Origin: Yamagishiella unicocca
Lineage: Eukaryota; Chlorophyta; Chlorophyceae; Chlamydomonadales; Volvocaceae
DNA: 64,000 bases
Assembly (NCBI GenBank): GCA_003116995.1
Contig: BDSL01000008.1
Coordinates: forward strand, 1,302,001 to 1,366,000
Direction: 5' to 3'
A program made the translations under genes and the position numbers. Shown here in pieces: positions 44,501 through 56,500 of this stretch. Every line of letters starts with the position of its first letter. The stretch's first letter is position 1. A model generated the notes under the pieces. That model saw nothing but the letters and a program-made list of their open reading frames with translations. It was not told the DNA's origin and ran no database searches.

Positions 44501-46431
44501 AGTTCAGGCGGAAGAATCCGGGGGCAAAAGGGAGAGGGGTCGGGAGTTTGCAGCTTGGCATGGAGCAGAGCGTAATGAACATGGAGATGGCGGACCGCCC
44601 TTTCCACACCGCACCCCACGCTCGCCAACCTCGCACCCCCCCCCGAGGCCCCATGCCGCCAGTACCCGCTCCCCACGTGTCCATTCCGTTACCCCAGTTC
44701 CCTTCCTGGCGCCATCCCGTTCCCCCACTTCAAACGCCTTCCAATTATCCCCCCGCACCCCTGCCTCCCCTCATTTCCCCTCCCCTGCCCTCACCCCGGG
44801 CTTCCTCTCTACCTTACACGGTCTCCTTCCCTGGACTCTACCTTACACGGTCGCCTGCCCTGGTCTCTACCTTACACGGCACCCAGCTGGGCGCCATGAC
44901 ACACGGCCGTTTCTCCTTCTCGCACCCCGCCACCGATACGTCGCTGCGAATGCTGGGCACCGTGCCGGGAGCGGCGGGGCCGCTCGGCACGAACATGTTC
45001 TTCAAGGAGAAGGTCACATCGGTGCCGTTCCAGTACGTCCTGTACGGCGACTTGATGCCCATGTCGTTCCGGTGAGTGGGCCGTATTCGGAGGGAGGGAG
45101 GAGTTGTGGAAACGCGTGTTCGTGTTCATACGAGGCAAAGGGTAAAGCAAAACCGATGGGAGGGGGTTGAAGGCGTAAGCGCGGGGGGGCGCCCACTCCG
45201 TGTTGGCTGTGGGCGCCGGCGAACCCCCTTCCCTTCCTTCCGCCGGTCGTCCTCTTCCCACCCGCAGTCGCAGCGCGCTGGAGGAGGTGGGCGGATTCGA
45301 CGAGGACCTTCCGCAGGTGCGATGCGGGGGCGGGGGGGGAGCCCCCGGAGTGCTGCGAACGGGCGGCGGCGCGGCCCGGGGCCTTCAGCCCCAAGATACC
45401 TACCCGTTGGGACCAGGGACCCGTGATGCTTGGCTGGAATGTTGTATGACGATGAGGGGCGGCGGCCGGTGGCAAGAGCGAGAGCGCGGCGGGTGGACGG
45501 GGCGTCATTCGCCACCCGCCGTCTGGCCGGCCGGCCGCGGTGGGTGCCTCTGCCGCCTCTTCTCCACTCTCTCCTACTTTGCGGTTCCACGTGATGCATC
45601 GCATGCATCGCGCACCTGTCGTCCTCCCCCCCCCCCCCCGCTCGGCTGCTGCAGGGCGATGAGCCCTGCCGGAGCTACATCCGCCGGGACTTGACCCTCC
45701 GCTTGTGGAAGTCCGGCTGGCGGGTGGGGGCGCACGACGCGGGGCTGCTGCAGCAGCCGGTGCTGGATGACAGGCCCGCGGCGAACAGCGACCTCACCAG
45801 GTGGGTCGGCTCGGGTGGGGTCGGGTGGGGTCGGGTCGGGTCGAGTTGGGTCGGGTGGGGTCGTGTCGGGTCGGAAGCCGTTCATTGGGCCTGTAGGACG
45901 TTGCACCAAGGGCCGCAATCGTCAGAGGCCGGGCCGGGGAAAAGATGGATACCAGCAGCCAAGGTGCGGAAGATCCGGATCACCAGGCGCCCCGCCGCGT
46001 GCTCTTACGTCACGCAAAAACCCAACCGCCGTGTGTTTTGTTCCCCCTCTTCACCCCTGTTTACCCCGGCGTCCCGGTTGCTCTCCCCGCAGGTGTTCCC
46101 CCGACGTGGCCGCCCTGGCGGCGCAGCTGCTGGACGCGCGACACGGTCTTGCGGGTGCCTCCTCCTCCTCCTCCTCCAGCCCCACGCCGCTGGACGTGGT
46201 GATGAGCAGGGTGCGGCAGCTCAACATGGGGGAGCTGGAGCCGCTGGGGGCGGACGTGTTGAGCGCCTGCCCTATGGCCCAGGTGCGACCTGCCGGGAGG
46301 GAGGCTGGGCCTAGGCGGGTGTGGGTGCGACCTGCCGGGAGGGAGCCAGAGGTCACCCGCGACACTGGCTCCGAGTTAACGCCCTCCCCCCGACTTCCCC
46401 GCTCGCTGCGCACCAGGGCTGCCAGGCATAA
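41516..46431 (+). CDS. Type II membrane glycosyltransferase (GT-A/GT2-like)
   Basis: Eleven phase-consistent exons give 516 aa: 41516-41860, 42206-42283, 43007-43090, 43293-43427, 43688-43820, 44093-44283, 44887-45071, 45268-45316, 45655-45800, 46093-46282, 46417-46431. Residues about 5-22 (LSALFSLLIVAVVFSVV) form a signal-anchor after a very short N-terminus, typical of Golgi transferases. A short coiled-coil-like stem (DLASVLDEATSLMKTMENRIK) follows. The catalytic half shows the GT2-style block: WLQRIATLYHRIPQLGAMTHG, then FRRSALEEVGGFDEDLP and RRDLTLRLWKSGWRVG. The position expected for a DxD metal site reads LRADRS, so the donor-binding motif is atypical. Donor and acceptor cannot be inferred; wall or secreted glycoprotein glycosylation is plausible. 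Introns contain family A, family D-like repeats and a 61-bp minisatellite. Confidence 0.75.
42616..42740 (+). repeat. Tandem family D-like units
   Basis: About six irregular copies of a unit containing GTCGTGTCCAACGGTTTACT in intron 2 of the glycosyltransferase gene. Confidence 0.88.
42939..43000 (+). repeat. Dispersed intronic repeat family A copy ending at an acceptor
   Basis: The copy (ATCTCGGAACGGCTCATCCT ... GGGTTTTCCTTGCAACCCC) stops six bases before the exon 3 start at 43007, so it supplies the whole 3' splice-site pyrimidine tract. Confidence 0.88.
43949..44067 (+). repeat. About 49-bp minisatellite
   Basis: Two and a half copies of a unit containing ATGATGGGTGGCTCTGAAGC in intron 5 of the glycosyltransferase gene, shortly before the exon 6 acceptor (44092). 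Confidence 0.88.
44300..44551 (+). repeat. About 61-bp minisatellite after a splice donor
   Basis: About four units with GGGGTCGGGAGTTTGCGGGG begin just downstream of the exon 6 donor (44284). Confidence 0.9.
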
Positions 46432-48578
46432 GGCCCATGCCTCATATGAGGTGGAGCTGTGAGGCCGCCGCGGCGCCGGCTGGTAGTGGTAGCTGGCGAG
46501 GCGGCGGTTTCGGAGCGCGTCACTGCCACTGCTGCAGCTAGTGCGCGGTCGAAGGCGCGGGGCGGGCGCAGACGTAGCTTTGTGATGGTGGCGGAGGTGT
46601 CGAGACCTCCGGCTGCTGGAGGAGGTGCTGGCGGGTGTCACAGCGCAGCACAGGGAAAGCAGCGTACAACCAAGGGACCCACGGGACGGAACCAGGCGTC
46701 GCTTGGGTAGCAAGCATTGGCGTCTGCTGACCGAAGTAGTAATGTTGGGGTGGGGGAGGCGAGAGGGTAGGTGCGGCCCAAGGCACCGCACCTGAACACG
46801 ACGAGGGGGGCCGGAGGACTTGGCTGGAAACGGAGGCCTCGACGTGCGACTGTCGCGTACCCCGTGGGAGTGAACCCGGTCAGCCAAGATTCGTCGACTT
46901 AGCGTAGAGAGGCAGGGGGGAGGACCGACGGTACGGCACCGGTGCTCGGCCGGTCGAAGTGAGCTGTTAGCCGAGCTAAACTTAGCTCCTACTTAGCTCC
47001 TACCTAGCTCCTACTAAGCTCAATATAGGAGCTGGGTTGGTGGTAGGTGGAAAGTATCGCGCACATACACGTTTAGGACGCCGAGATGAGTAGGATTCCA
47101 CGCATGGGGGGTGCTGGTGTCTGGTACATACATGCCCATGGGCGTGGGGTGACCTTAGCCGGGCTGAGGAAGCGGAGGAGACGTTATCAGCCGGGCTGAT
47201 GAAGCGGAGGAGACGTTATCAGCGGGGCTGAGGAAGCGGAGGAGACGTTATCAGCCGGGCTGATGGAGCGGAGGAAGCTTTCCAGCGGAGCGCCGACCAG
47301 GCTCTTACCGTCGGGCGGGATGTGGCGCGGGGCGTGATTGAGATCAAAGCTGCGGGGGGCGTGCGATGAAGTAAGTACTGCCGCAGGCAGGGTGTAGACG
47401 CATGTGACGGAGCTCAGGCGGAAAGTGCTGCTTACTCGGTCGAGACGGCATCCCAGGCTGCTTGGGTGGTTGTGAGGAAACCCGAGGCACGGTGTGTTGG
47501 GTGCGTGATTTGTCGGCGCCCTGGCCCGTGTGGGTATCTGTCCGTGTGCTGGTCGCGCACAGTGTGAGGTATTCTGCCACCGCCTCATTGCTACCATACC
47601 GTAGCGGTGGCAATGAGGCTAGCTAGGTGATTGGAATTGCGCTTAGTGCGGTGCGCCGGTGTCCGTAACTACAGCAAAACGAAGACACCACGCAAGGGCC
47701 ACCGTAAGAGTCGCACCTGGCTGGCCACATCCAGAACAAGACACTCGACAGATAGGCTGTTCAGGATCATAATAATCCGCCGCAGCGTGCGGAGGAGCGC
47801 CACCGATCACACGAGATACGACAGGCCGCCGCGGCTGCCTCACGCACCCTCGCAGTTTGACACGCTCGTTCGCCACTGTCACGGCTACACCGAATCCGAG
47901 GATTAGGGCCCGCTGGGCAGGTTGCGTAGTAGCATCTGCGCACACCATTTTAAACGGCCCGAATGATGGCGGTCAGCTGCGCGGCCACTTCTCGAGTCGC
48001 GGACGTCGCAACGTTGCCATGTCCACCGGGGAACCGCCCCGCCCCAGCTGCAATTTATTTATTTGGCTGAGTGGTGTGCACTATCGCATGACCTCCCTAG
48101 AGCTGACCTTATTCATGGCTGGGCTGTCACGCGTTCAGCCTAGGGACATGCGTGCAGCAGTACCATGTTCGCAAACGCAGTGACGACCGCATCCTCGTTA
48201 CGTCATCTCCAAGACACGACTCGTCCATCTGCTCGGTCCGCACACCACACCTCACCGCCAAGCCAGCATTGCCTGCCCTCAACCCCGCCCTCGACGTTCG
48301 CGGCGCTTCCCTTCCCAATCCACATCGCGCCAGCACGCGACGCCCTGAGCTTCAGGTTCCCACCCCCCGCAACGGGATTGCAACCTCCGCCACCCGGTCC
48401 CGCTCCCTCACCAGAGCCCCCGAAACTCCGTACCAAACCGCCTAAAACCCTCTCCTCTCCCCACTTGCCCACAGTTCCCCCCTTTCCGCCCCGGCCTGCA
48501 CGGGGTCCTTCCTCACTGCCCCTCCCCCCTCCCTTGAGTGGGAGCGCCGCTGCTGCTGCCACCGTTGTTGCTGCTGGC
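46432..48578. other. Convergent intergenic region
   Basis: Between the 3' ends of the glycosyltransferase and PDCD2 genes. It holds a short array of AGCTCCTACTT-like units (46976-47025) and three and a half 32-bp units containing GGCTGAGGAAGCGGAGGAGA (47158-47270). No gene model is supportable; the Pro-rich plus frames after 48165 are antisense shadows and 3' flank of PDCD2. Confidence 0.7.
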
Positions 48579-50656
48579 TCATGGCTCCGGCGACTGCACC
48601 CACACCACCTCCTCCATATAGGCGCACTCGGCCCCCGGGGGCTGGGAGCAGGCGGCGGAGCAGGTGTATGCCACCAGGCAGGACCAGTCGGGGCTGGCGG
48701 GATCCTCCTCATCCAGGCGGAGGTAGTGCAGCAGCTGGGGGAGCACCTAAGAGAGGGGGTGAGGAGGGAGAGTGTGCATGGGCAAGGCGGCGGGTTAGGG
48801 TTTTGGGAGCATACGTACCAATTTGTGCGGCAATTCCATGCCCTGCACCGCCTGCACATCCTTGCCCCAACCCCCAGCTCATCATTGGTCTCTTTCCTAG
48901 ATCCCTACCCCCCACCTGCACGGCCCTCCCGCATCTCCCCCCCTCCCACCTGCACTTCAGTTTCCCCCACCAAGTTCTCCAGCAGGAATCTCCAAACGGC
49001 AGTCCAAAACGATTCTTCCTTTCATACACGGGCTTTCCTTGCCCCCTCTCTCCCGCACGCAGGGATTCCGCCCCCCCGCCCGCAGCCCCACCTGGAACTC
49101 CATCTTCCTGGGAGCCCCGCAGCAGCCGCACGGCGGTATGTCACCTGGCTGCGGCCGCCCGTGAGGCGCCGGCCACAGCGGCCTGGCGCCGTCCTGGAAG
49201 CAGTAGCGGAGCACCTGGTCCGGTGCCAGGTAGATGCGGGCTTGGAAGTCCTGGCCGGAGGAGGGGGTAACAGGTAATTGGAGGAGTAACAGGTGATCGG
49301 AGGAGGGGAGGCGCGGGCGGGAAGGAGGAGGGGAGGTAGACGGAGGGGAGGGAGGAAGATGGAGGAATGGGGGATTTTAAGACCATAAGGGTTGATGCCA
49401 GGCGGGCGAAGAAACGGCGGCGATGAAGAGAGTGGAAAGCGCTCCCGGCGGGCTGCCGCTAACGCCGCGTGAATCATTAGTCGTGTTCCTGCACTCCAGG
49501 GTGCTTGGGACAGGCGTGTAAGTGACTGTCCCCGTCCTCCCGGCTCCAAGGGCGCCCTCGTGCATGCCGGGTGCCTCCTCCTCCCCAGCCTTCTCCCGCG
49601 ACTCCCGCCCGTCCCCGCCACCTCCTTCCCACCTCACACGGGCCCCCCCACGTCGGCCGTGGATTCTCTTATAAGCCCCCCACGTCGGCCGTGGATTCAC
49701 GAATTCTACTTATACCCCCCCCCCCACGTGCACCTCACCGCAAAGCAGCTCTGCTCCGGCGCCGCCGCACCCTCCACCGCCTCCACCACATCTGGGGGCA
49801 GCTCCTCGTCGTCCAGCTCGCCCTCCTCCGCCACCCGCTGCCGGTACTGCCGCAGCGCTCTGGGGACGAGACCAGGGGCAGGGGCAGGGGAAGGGGGGGA
49901 CGTGTGCATGGCCGCCGCCGCCGCCACACGTATTCCGTATACCGTACTCCCAGCTTCCTATCAAGGTACATTACCCAACACTGCCGTACGTACTCCGTAT
50001 ACCGTAGCCCCAGCTTCCCACCACGGTACATTAGCCAACGCCACCACACGAACTCCGTTCACCGTACTCCCGGCTTCCGATCACGTCCTCCCACGCAGCC
50101 ATTCTCGAACGTTCCAATCCGAACGGCGCCCCCCGTGGCCTCCGCTACCGCTGTCTAGCCTACAAACCGCACCCACACAACGTCGATAACCCCCCGCCGA
50201 CCATGCGCCAACTATCCTGTCTTTTTACGCGTCAACGGTTCTCACGCCTCCCCCACCCCCGCCCCGCACCCACCTTCGCGCCTCCGCCTCGACGCCTCCT
50301 CGCGCTCCCGCCGCCTCCGCCGCCTCTCGCCCGCCGCCGCCTCTCCCTTCCGCGCCGCACTCCCCCCCTCTCCGCTCCCCGCTCCCTTCCCCCGGCTCCC
50401 CCTCCTCCCGCTTCTTGTCCGCTTCCCCCTCCTCCTCCCCCTCGCTCTCTTCCTCGCTCTCTTCCTCGCTGTCCTCCTCGTCGTCCTCCTCCTCTCGGTA
50501 ATCCTCCTCCGGCTCCACCAGCAGCTCCAGCTCCGGATACAACCCCCCGGGACCGAGGACGCCCGCACGAGGCAGCGGCGCCGCCGCGCCGCTACCAGGC
50601 GTACCCGCCACCTCCGCGCCGGCAGTAGTTGCCGGACCCGTTGCCGCCGCCGCCGC

Positions 50657-50722
<66 letters not shown>

Positions 50723-53165
50723 TTTCCGCTTCTTCGCGGATGCCGAGAGGGAAGGGGAGGACGAGGAGGGTGATGATGGTGATGGCGCGGGGGCCGGGGG
50801 GCGCTCGGCGTCCACGGAGCGCCATGGGTCACGGTCGCGGCTGGCGTCCTGGTCGGCCACCTGCAGGGGGGGCGAGGAGGGGAGGGGAGGGGAGGGGAGG
50901 GGAGGGGAGGGGAGGGGAGGGGAGGGGAGGGGAGGGGAGGGGGGGAGGGGGGGAGGGGAGGGGAGGGGAGGGGAGGGAGGGGAGGGGAGGGGAGGGGAGG
51001 GGAGGGGAGGGAGGGGAGGGGAGGGGAGGGGAGGGGAGGGAGGGGAGGGGAGGGGAGGGAGGGGAGGGGAGGGGAGGGGAGGGGAGGGGAGGGGAGGGAG
51101 GGGAGGGGAGGGGAGGGGAGGGGAGGGGAGGGGAGGGGAGGGGAGGGGAGGGGAGGGGAGGGGAGGGAGGGGAGGGGAGGGGAGGGGAGGGGAGGGGAGG
51201 GGAGGGGAGGGGAGGGAGGGGAGGGGAGGGGAGGGAGGGGAGGGGAGGGGAGGGGAGGGGAGGGAGGGGAGGGGAGGGGAGGGGAGGGGAGGGGAGGGAG
51301 GGGAGGGGAGGGGAGGGGAGGGGAGGGGAGGGAGGGGAGGGGAGGGGAGGGGAGGAGGGGTGTTATAGCCGCGAATCCACGGCCGCCAAACCAAAGGGCG
51401 ACGAAGGTGGTGGCCCAAGAAGGTATAGCTCCTGGCTGGGGACGTCCGGGACGGCTTTATATGCACCGGAAGGAGGGGGAGGAGGGGGAGGAGGGGGAGG
51501 AGGGGGAGGAGGGGGAGGGGGAGGAGGGTAGACGGATGCGGATCACCCACCCCTCCTCCTTCAGGTGCATACAAAGCCGTCCCGGCCGCCCCCAGCCAGC
51601 AACGCCACGTCAGCGGGCCCCACCCCCGCCGGCCCCACACGGGTTTTCCTTGCAACCCCCTCCATCCCCCGCCCCTCAGCCCCCACCCCCCACCTGCAGC
51701 GGCTGCGGGTACTTGTCCTGCTTCCGCGGCGGCTCGGACGAGTAGTAGGGGTTGTGGCGGGGCAGCTGGCAGCGGAACAGCCGCACCGCCCCCGGCTCCT
51801 TCAGCCGCGAGCCCTGGGTGCCACGAGGGCGCGTGAGGGGCCGGTAAAGAGAGGGAAGTAAAGAGAGGGAAGCAGAGACGGGGGGGGAGGGTCCAGTGGC
51901 ATCGGCGCTGGCCCTGGGATCCTTTATATCACTTGCACACAGGCCCTGCCACCCTGCCAGTGGGTGCTGAAGGCCTGCTCCTGACTTCCAGCCAGCAGGA
52001 CCCCGCTCAGGGCTCCCGAACCCCCTAGAACCCAACTCAGTAGCAATCCTTGACCCAAAACAGTGCCACAGCCGGTGCCTGTGCTTGCGGCCGCCAAGCC
52101 CTCCATTCCGCCACTCGCCGCCCTGTTCTTTGACGCCCCCCACCCCTCCCTCTGCTCCGCCCCCTCCCTCTGCCCCGCCCCCTCCCTCTGCTCCGCCCCC
52201 CTCCCTCTGCTCCGCCCCCTCCCTCTGCGCCACCGCCTCCCTCTGCTCCCCCTCCCACCTCGGGGCTGATGAACAGGAACAGCGAGCGGTGGAAGCCCTC
52301 CACTGGGTTGGCGTCCACCGGGGCATACACCTGAGGGGGCCGGGGGGGGGGCGGCCATAGTGGTGGTCATAGTGGTGGGGCGGCTACGATCCATCACGGC
52401 ACGCGCCCGGCTCCGCTCCACGCCACCACCCTCCCGCCTTGTTTCCACACATCCAATCTCCACACCACCGCCCCCCTGCCTTGCTTCCACCCATCCAGTC
52501 TCCAGCCCCCACCTGTAGCAGGAAGTCCAAGGGCCGGCCGCTAGCACCGCACGTCAACATCTCCCGACTGGGCAGCCGCACAGGATCCAACCAGGCCTGA
52601 TTGGAAGGGGGGGCGGGGGAAGACGTGAGGGACGGGACGTTGAAAGGGCTGCGCGACAGGTGCTGGGGCCGACGAGCTTCCCCGCACCCTGCCTTGCACA
52701 CGTTGGGGGGGGGGACCCTGCACTTCCCTGACCCACGAAGTGATACCACCCCGAGCACCCCGAGCACCAAACTACCACCACCACGAATCGGCCACGTTTG
52801 AGGCTGCGCTACCAGCCCCGGCGCCCGGCCCACCCACCGGCCTGCCTCCAACTTTGCTCGGAAAGCGATGTCGCAACAGCAGCTGAGGCTTTTCCGGCTC
52901 CTCCACAAAGCCCAGGTTCCATGAGGTCTGCGGCGCAAGCGGCAACCAGTGTTGGCGGCGGCGCCGTTTCGCTGCTCGCTTAGCAACTGTCCCGGCATCT
53001 TACGCCCAACGCAATTGACGCCCATATAGACGGATTAAAAGTACTAACATGGCCTAAAAAGCGACCATCGGTCAGGGCAGCACAGGCTCATCGCCATACC
53101 TCATCGGGTTCCTCCTCGTCTTCTACCGGCTGCTGCGATGCTGGTATAGATTCTACGCTTGCCAT
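48579..53165 (-). CDS. PDCD2/PDCD2L-type protein (TSR4-like uS5 chaperone)
   Basis: Nine phase-consistent exons give 488 aa: 53165-53100, 52927-52838, 52596-52513, 52330-52259, 51813-51694, 50860-50274, 49859-49739, 49250-49092, 48746-48579. The N-terminal block reads [10 protein letters not shown], then [38 protein letters not shown] and [12 protein letters not shown]. The C-terminal PDCD2 domain reads [52 protein letters not shown] and [10 protein letters not shown], ending [11 protein letters not shown]. No MYND zinc-finger cysteines are visible, so it resembles PDCD2L more than animal PDCD2. Family members chaperone newly made ribosomal protein uS5 during 40S assembly. Exon 6 carries an alanine run from a GCA repeat and an acidic stretch. 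The start is head-to-head with the ion-channel gene, 382 bp away. Confidence 0.92.
48970..49045 (+). repeat. Dispersed intronic repeat family A copy, antisense to PDCD2
   Basis: Copy starting CAAGTTCTCCAGCAGGAATC and ending GGGCTTTCCTTGCCCC, on the donor side of PDCD2 intron 8, 46 bp from the donor at 49091. Confidence 0.82.
49643..49720 (+). repeat. Two family B copies in tandem (another at 51359-51390)
   Basis: Two adjacent modules each with ACGTCGGCCGTGGATTC lie in PDCD2 intron 7, within 20 bp of the donor at 49738. The 51359-51390 copy is inverted and lies in intron 5. Confidence 0.85.
50644..50719 (-). repeat. GCA trinucleotide repeat coding for poly-alanine
   Basis: On the minus strand GCA/GCG codons encode about two dozen consecutive alanines in PDCD2 exon 6. 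The tract is in frame and inside a region poorly conserved in the family. Confidence 0.9.
50868..51359. repeat. GGGGA pentanucleotide array, about 490 bp
   Basis: Almost pure GGGGA units, with occasional GGGA, fill PDCD2 intron 5 up to the exon 6 acceptor (50861). The coding strand is therefore a TCCCC polypyrimidine tract of exceptional length. All frames are open through it. Confidence 0.97.
52142..52258. repeat. About 18-bp minisatellite at a PDCD2 splice donor
   Basis: Repeated CTCCGCCCCCTCCCTCTG-type units run up to the donor after exon 4 (52258). Confidence 0.88.
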
Positions 53166-53547
53166 TTTAAACTATTAATGCCCTATTGAGCGATGTACCG
53201 GTAACAACGTATTGGGCGCAGGTTCAGTTGATAGTAACCATGGCAAAGAGGTTTAAAATGCTGTCATATAGTTTGCTGTGTAAGGGAGGACGAAAGCTAA
53301 TATGCCGCAATCGGTATATTACATCAACCGATTCACCGATTGCTGCTTGCGCTGCTACCAGACTCTAAATGTCACTAACCCTAAACTCTCTCTAGCCACA
53401 TATGTACATGATTTGTTTGTATAGCTGACTAACGTTGTGTCCGGAGTAGTGGTCCTTAGTTGTGTCGTGTGTGCCGCTCGCGAGACCCTTAACCAAAACC
53501 ATTCGTGCTTAAAGCCAAGCGTTGCGTTCTTCAAAACAGTTGCAACC
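53166..53547. promoter_or_regulatory. Short bidirectional promoter region, PDCD2(-)/channel(+)
   Basis: Only 382 bp separate the two start codons. The region is clearly AT-richer than the exons on both sides. It must contain both 5' UTRs and promoters. Confidence 0.55.
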
Positions 53548-56500
53548 ATGGACCTTCACGCATTCAAGGCTTGGACACAAACTCGACACGCGCATGCCGG
53601 CGAACGGGCAATTGCTAGTGCCGCCAAGCCCGCAACGGCACGGTACCAAAGCGCTCGCCTCGGTGTGCGCTGCGTCACTGTCGGTCCAAACGGAGTCTTC
53701 GGCGCCTCGGCCCTCGCAGCCTTGCCTCCCCGGCTGTCCGCTGATCCCCCAGTCGCGCCAACCGCAGCGCCGCGCGCCCGTATCCCTTGCAACCAAGCGA
53801 CCAGCAGGTCATCCTGCAGACAGCTACAAGCAATAGCTGGAGCCGCAGAAGCTGCACCCGGCGACGGAAGCCCGTCCGGAGCCGGACCTGCCGCAGCTGT
53901 CACACACGCAGCGGCTGCCGCCATAGTGGCCGCGGCCTCTTGGCGGCTCACCTCCCACGGTGTGGTCAGCGTACGGCGGAGCGGCCAGCTGGAGGACCTG
54001 CGACGGCGATGGGCCGCGAAGCTGTCGCAGTTGGTGCAGGTATGCGTGCGTGCGCTTGGGGTGGGGTGTGGTGTTTTGCGTGTCGGGGGGATGTGCGGGT
54101 CCCGAGCGTACGGCTGCCTACATACTCTCGGCGTCACGCCCCGTTGTGACCCCTTGATTGCTGCCTGGCCGCTGCCACTGCAAGCCCCTGTGGCCAACTC
54201 TTATACCCATCGCTCCCGCCCGCCCGCGCGCCGCAGCTGCTGCAGTACCGGCTTATGATGATCTTCCGGCTGCCCACCTGGGGAAAGATGCTTGCGCTGG
54301 TGCTTGTGGGGATGCCCATCGTCATGGTGGGCTCGGTGCTTCTCAAGTATGCAGCGGAGACGTCCTGGTCGGAGGCGGTGCAGCAGGCGTTCTACATGCT
54401 GCAGAACGTGCCGGGTGGGGGCAAAGGGGCGGGGCTTCGCGGGTTTCAGGGTTTAGGGTTTCAGGGTTTCAACGTGCATGTGTTGGGGGTGGGAGGTGAG
54501 GCAGCACCCAGCGGTCCAGGGGGAGGAGGGTATGCGGGTCGGGCCGGGGACATGGGGGTTGGCGCGTTGTTGTTTGGAGGCGGTGGAGGCGGTGGGGCGG
54601 GGCTGGGGCGAACGAAGGGGGCTCAGGGAGGGGCTCAGGCGGGTATCGTGGTGTACTTCAAAGCTTCACGATGCAACCCCTCCCGCCTTCCTCCCCACAA
54701 CCACTCGAAACCGGCTTCCTCCTCCCCGCCCCTCCCCGCCCCAGCAGGCGCCGACGTCAACCACTTCAGTCAGTTCCAGGCGCAGGTCATCATGATGATC
54801 ATCCACCTCATGTCGCTCTACACCTTCGCAACCATGGTGGGACTGCTGACGGAGGACGTCCGGACGACCGTGGAGGGCATACGCACGTGAGCATCGGGGA
54901 AGGGGCCGGGCAGGAGGGGCGAGGACAGCTGGGCGGGAGGGCTGTCATAGGAGGTTGGTGAATCCGGGGGCTGCTGGTGGGCCTGCCGCTCGCCGCGTTG
55001 ACCGTTAGCGCCCGCAATGCTTACCCCAGACCGGGGTAAACCATCGTCATGGTGTGACTCTTTTGGAGTAGCCCAGCTCGACGCCGGCAGTCGCCCCTGC
55101 AATCCTTTGGAAACACACAGGAAGAAACCCTTCCTGCCATCCCTTCCCCCGCCCATTCCTGCTCCTGCCAGCGGCAACTTCCCCCTCCCCGCACAGAACC
55201 ACACGGTGGTGCTAGACGCCAGTGGCGACCTCAACCGTCTTGTTAACATCCTCAAGCAGGCAAGCGGAGGGGGCATGAGCTGGGGGGCGGGGAGCTGGGG
55301 GGCGGGAAGCGCGGGACGGAGCCCGAGGGGAAGGGCAGCACTGGGGGGCCGTGGATCGCGGGCTGCCCAGGCCCTATAGGTCGAAGCAGGCCGAGGTTAC
55401 CGGGTTCCTCGCCTTGACGCCTTGGATGACGCCCACGCCCACGACCACCACACGCTCGAACGTGTGACCCGTCCGTCGCTTCCCCTTCCGCTGCCGTACG
55501 CCTTGTCCCGCGCAATCCATGCCGTACTGCCGACCAGGTCATCGCAACCCGCGAAGCGCACGGGGGCGAGGTGTACGCGGGGAACGTGTATGTCCTCAGC
55601 ACGCAACCAAAGGTACGCGCGGATCCGGACCCGGATCCGCATCCGGATCCGGATCTGATCTTGGACTGCAGCAATGTTGAGCTGGGTTTACCGTATGGCC
55701 CGGTGTCCGACGCTCCACCCTTGCGCCCATTCTTGATACGCCCTGGAGGATTCCCCGTCGTACTTAACCGCAGACCCTTGCCTTATGCCGGAAGCTGTAG
55801 GCGCCTCCTTTGCTCTGCATGTGCGCGTCCGTCGTTATCCTGAACCGGTATCCTCTATCATCTTATTGCTCACAGCCATGGCAAACGCCCAAGCCCCTCG
55901 GCCTCCGGAACCTGCTCCCCTCCACTCACTACCGCCCGATGGCTCTACCTTCTGGTCTGGGGCCCACTGTCTGGGGCCCACTGTAACAGTTACTACTACT
56001 ATTACTACTACTACTAATGTTACCTCCCATCGCGGTCCGCTTCCCTCCCCGCCTCCCTTCTCCGTCCCTCGCAGGACGAGATGGACAAGTTGATCGCGGA
56101 CGTCATGCCAAGGGACACCACCGTCGTCACCCGCACCGGCAACCCAGTCAAGGCGCGTGCGGGCTGGGAAGGGGTGGGGTAGGGAGGAAGACCGTGAGCA
56201 GACAGGGGGGGGAGAGGTAGGAAGCCCGTGGGGGAATGCGAACATGTGTTGTTGTCGGGTGGTGAGGCATGTGCCCGGCCGCCCCGACTGGCCGCAGAGG
56301 TACCCATGTGCAGGCGACCTACGGCACTGGAACATAGGGGAAAGTTAATCTCTGTTGGCAAAACGTAAAACTATATATATTCCCGACACCAGCATTTCTA
56401 CTGGGATGGTTTCTAGCGATCCTACCAGGGATCGAACCTGGAATCCCCGGCTTCGTAGACCGGTGCTTTGTCCATTAAGCCATAGGACCATCGTACTTCG

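Noticed and set aside
48165..49277. 370-codon plus-strand ORF
   Set aside because: Antisense to PDCD2 exons 8-9 and the intron between them; no domain, biased composition.
50629..51655. Large Gly/Glu/Arg or Pro/Ser ORFs
   Set aside because: Produced by the GGGGA array in PDCD2 intron 5.
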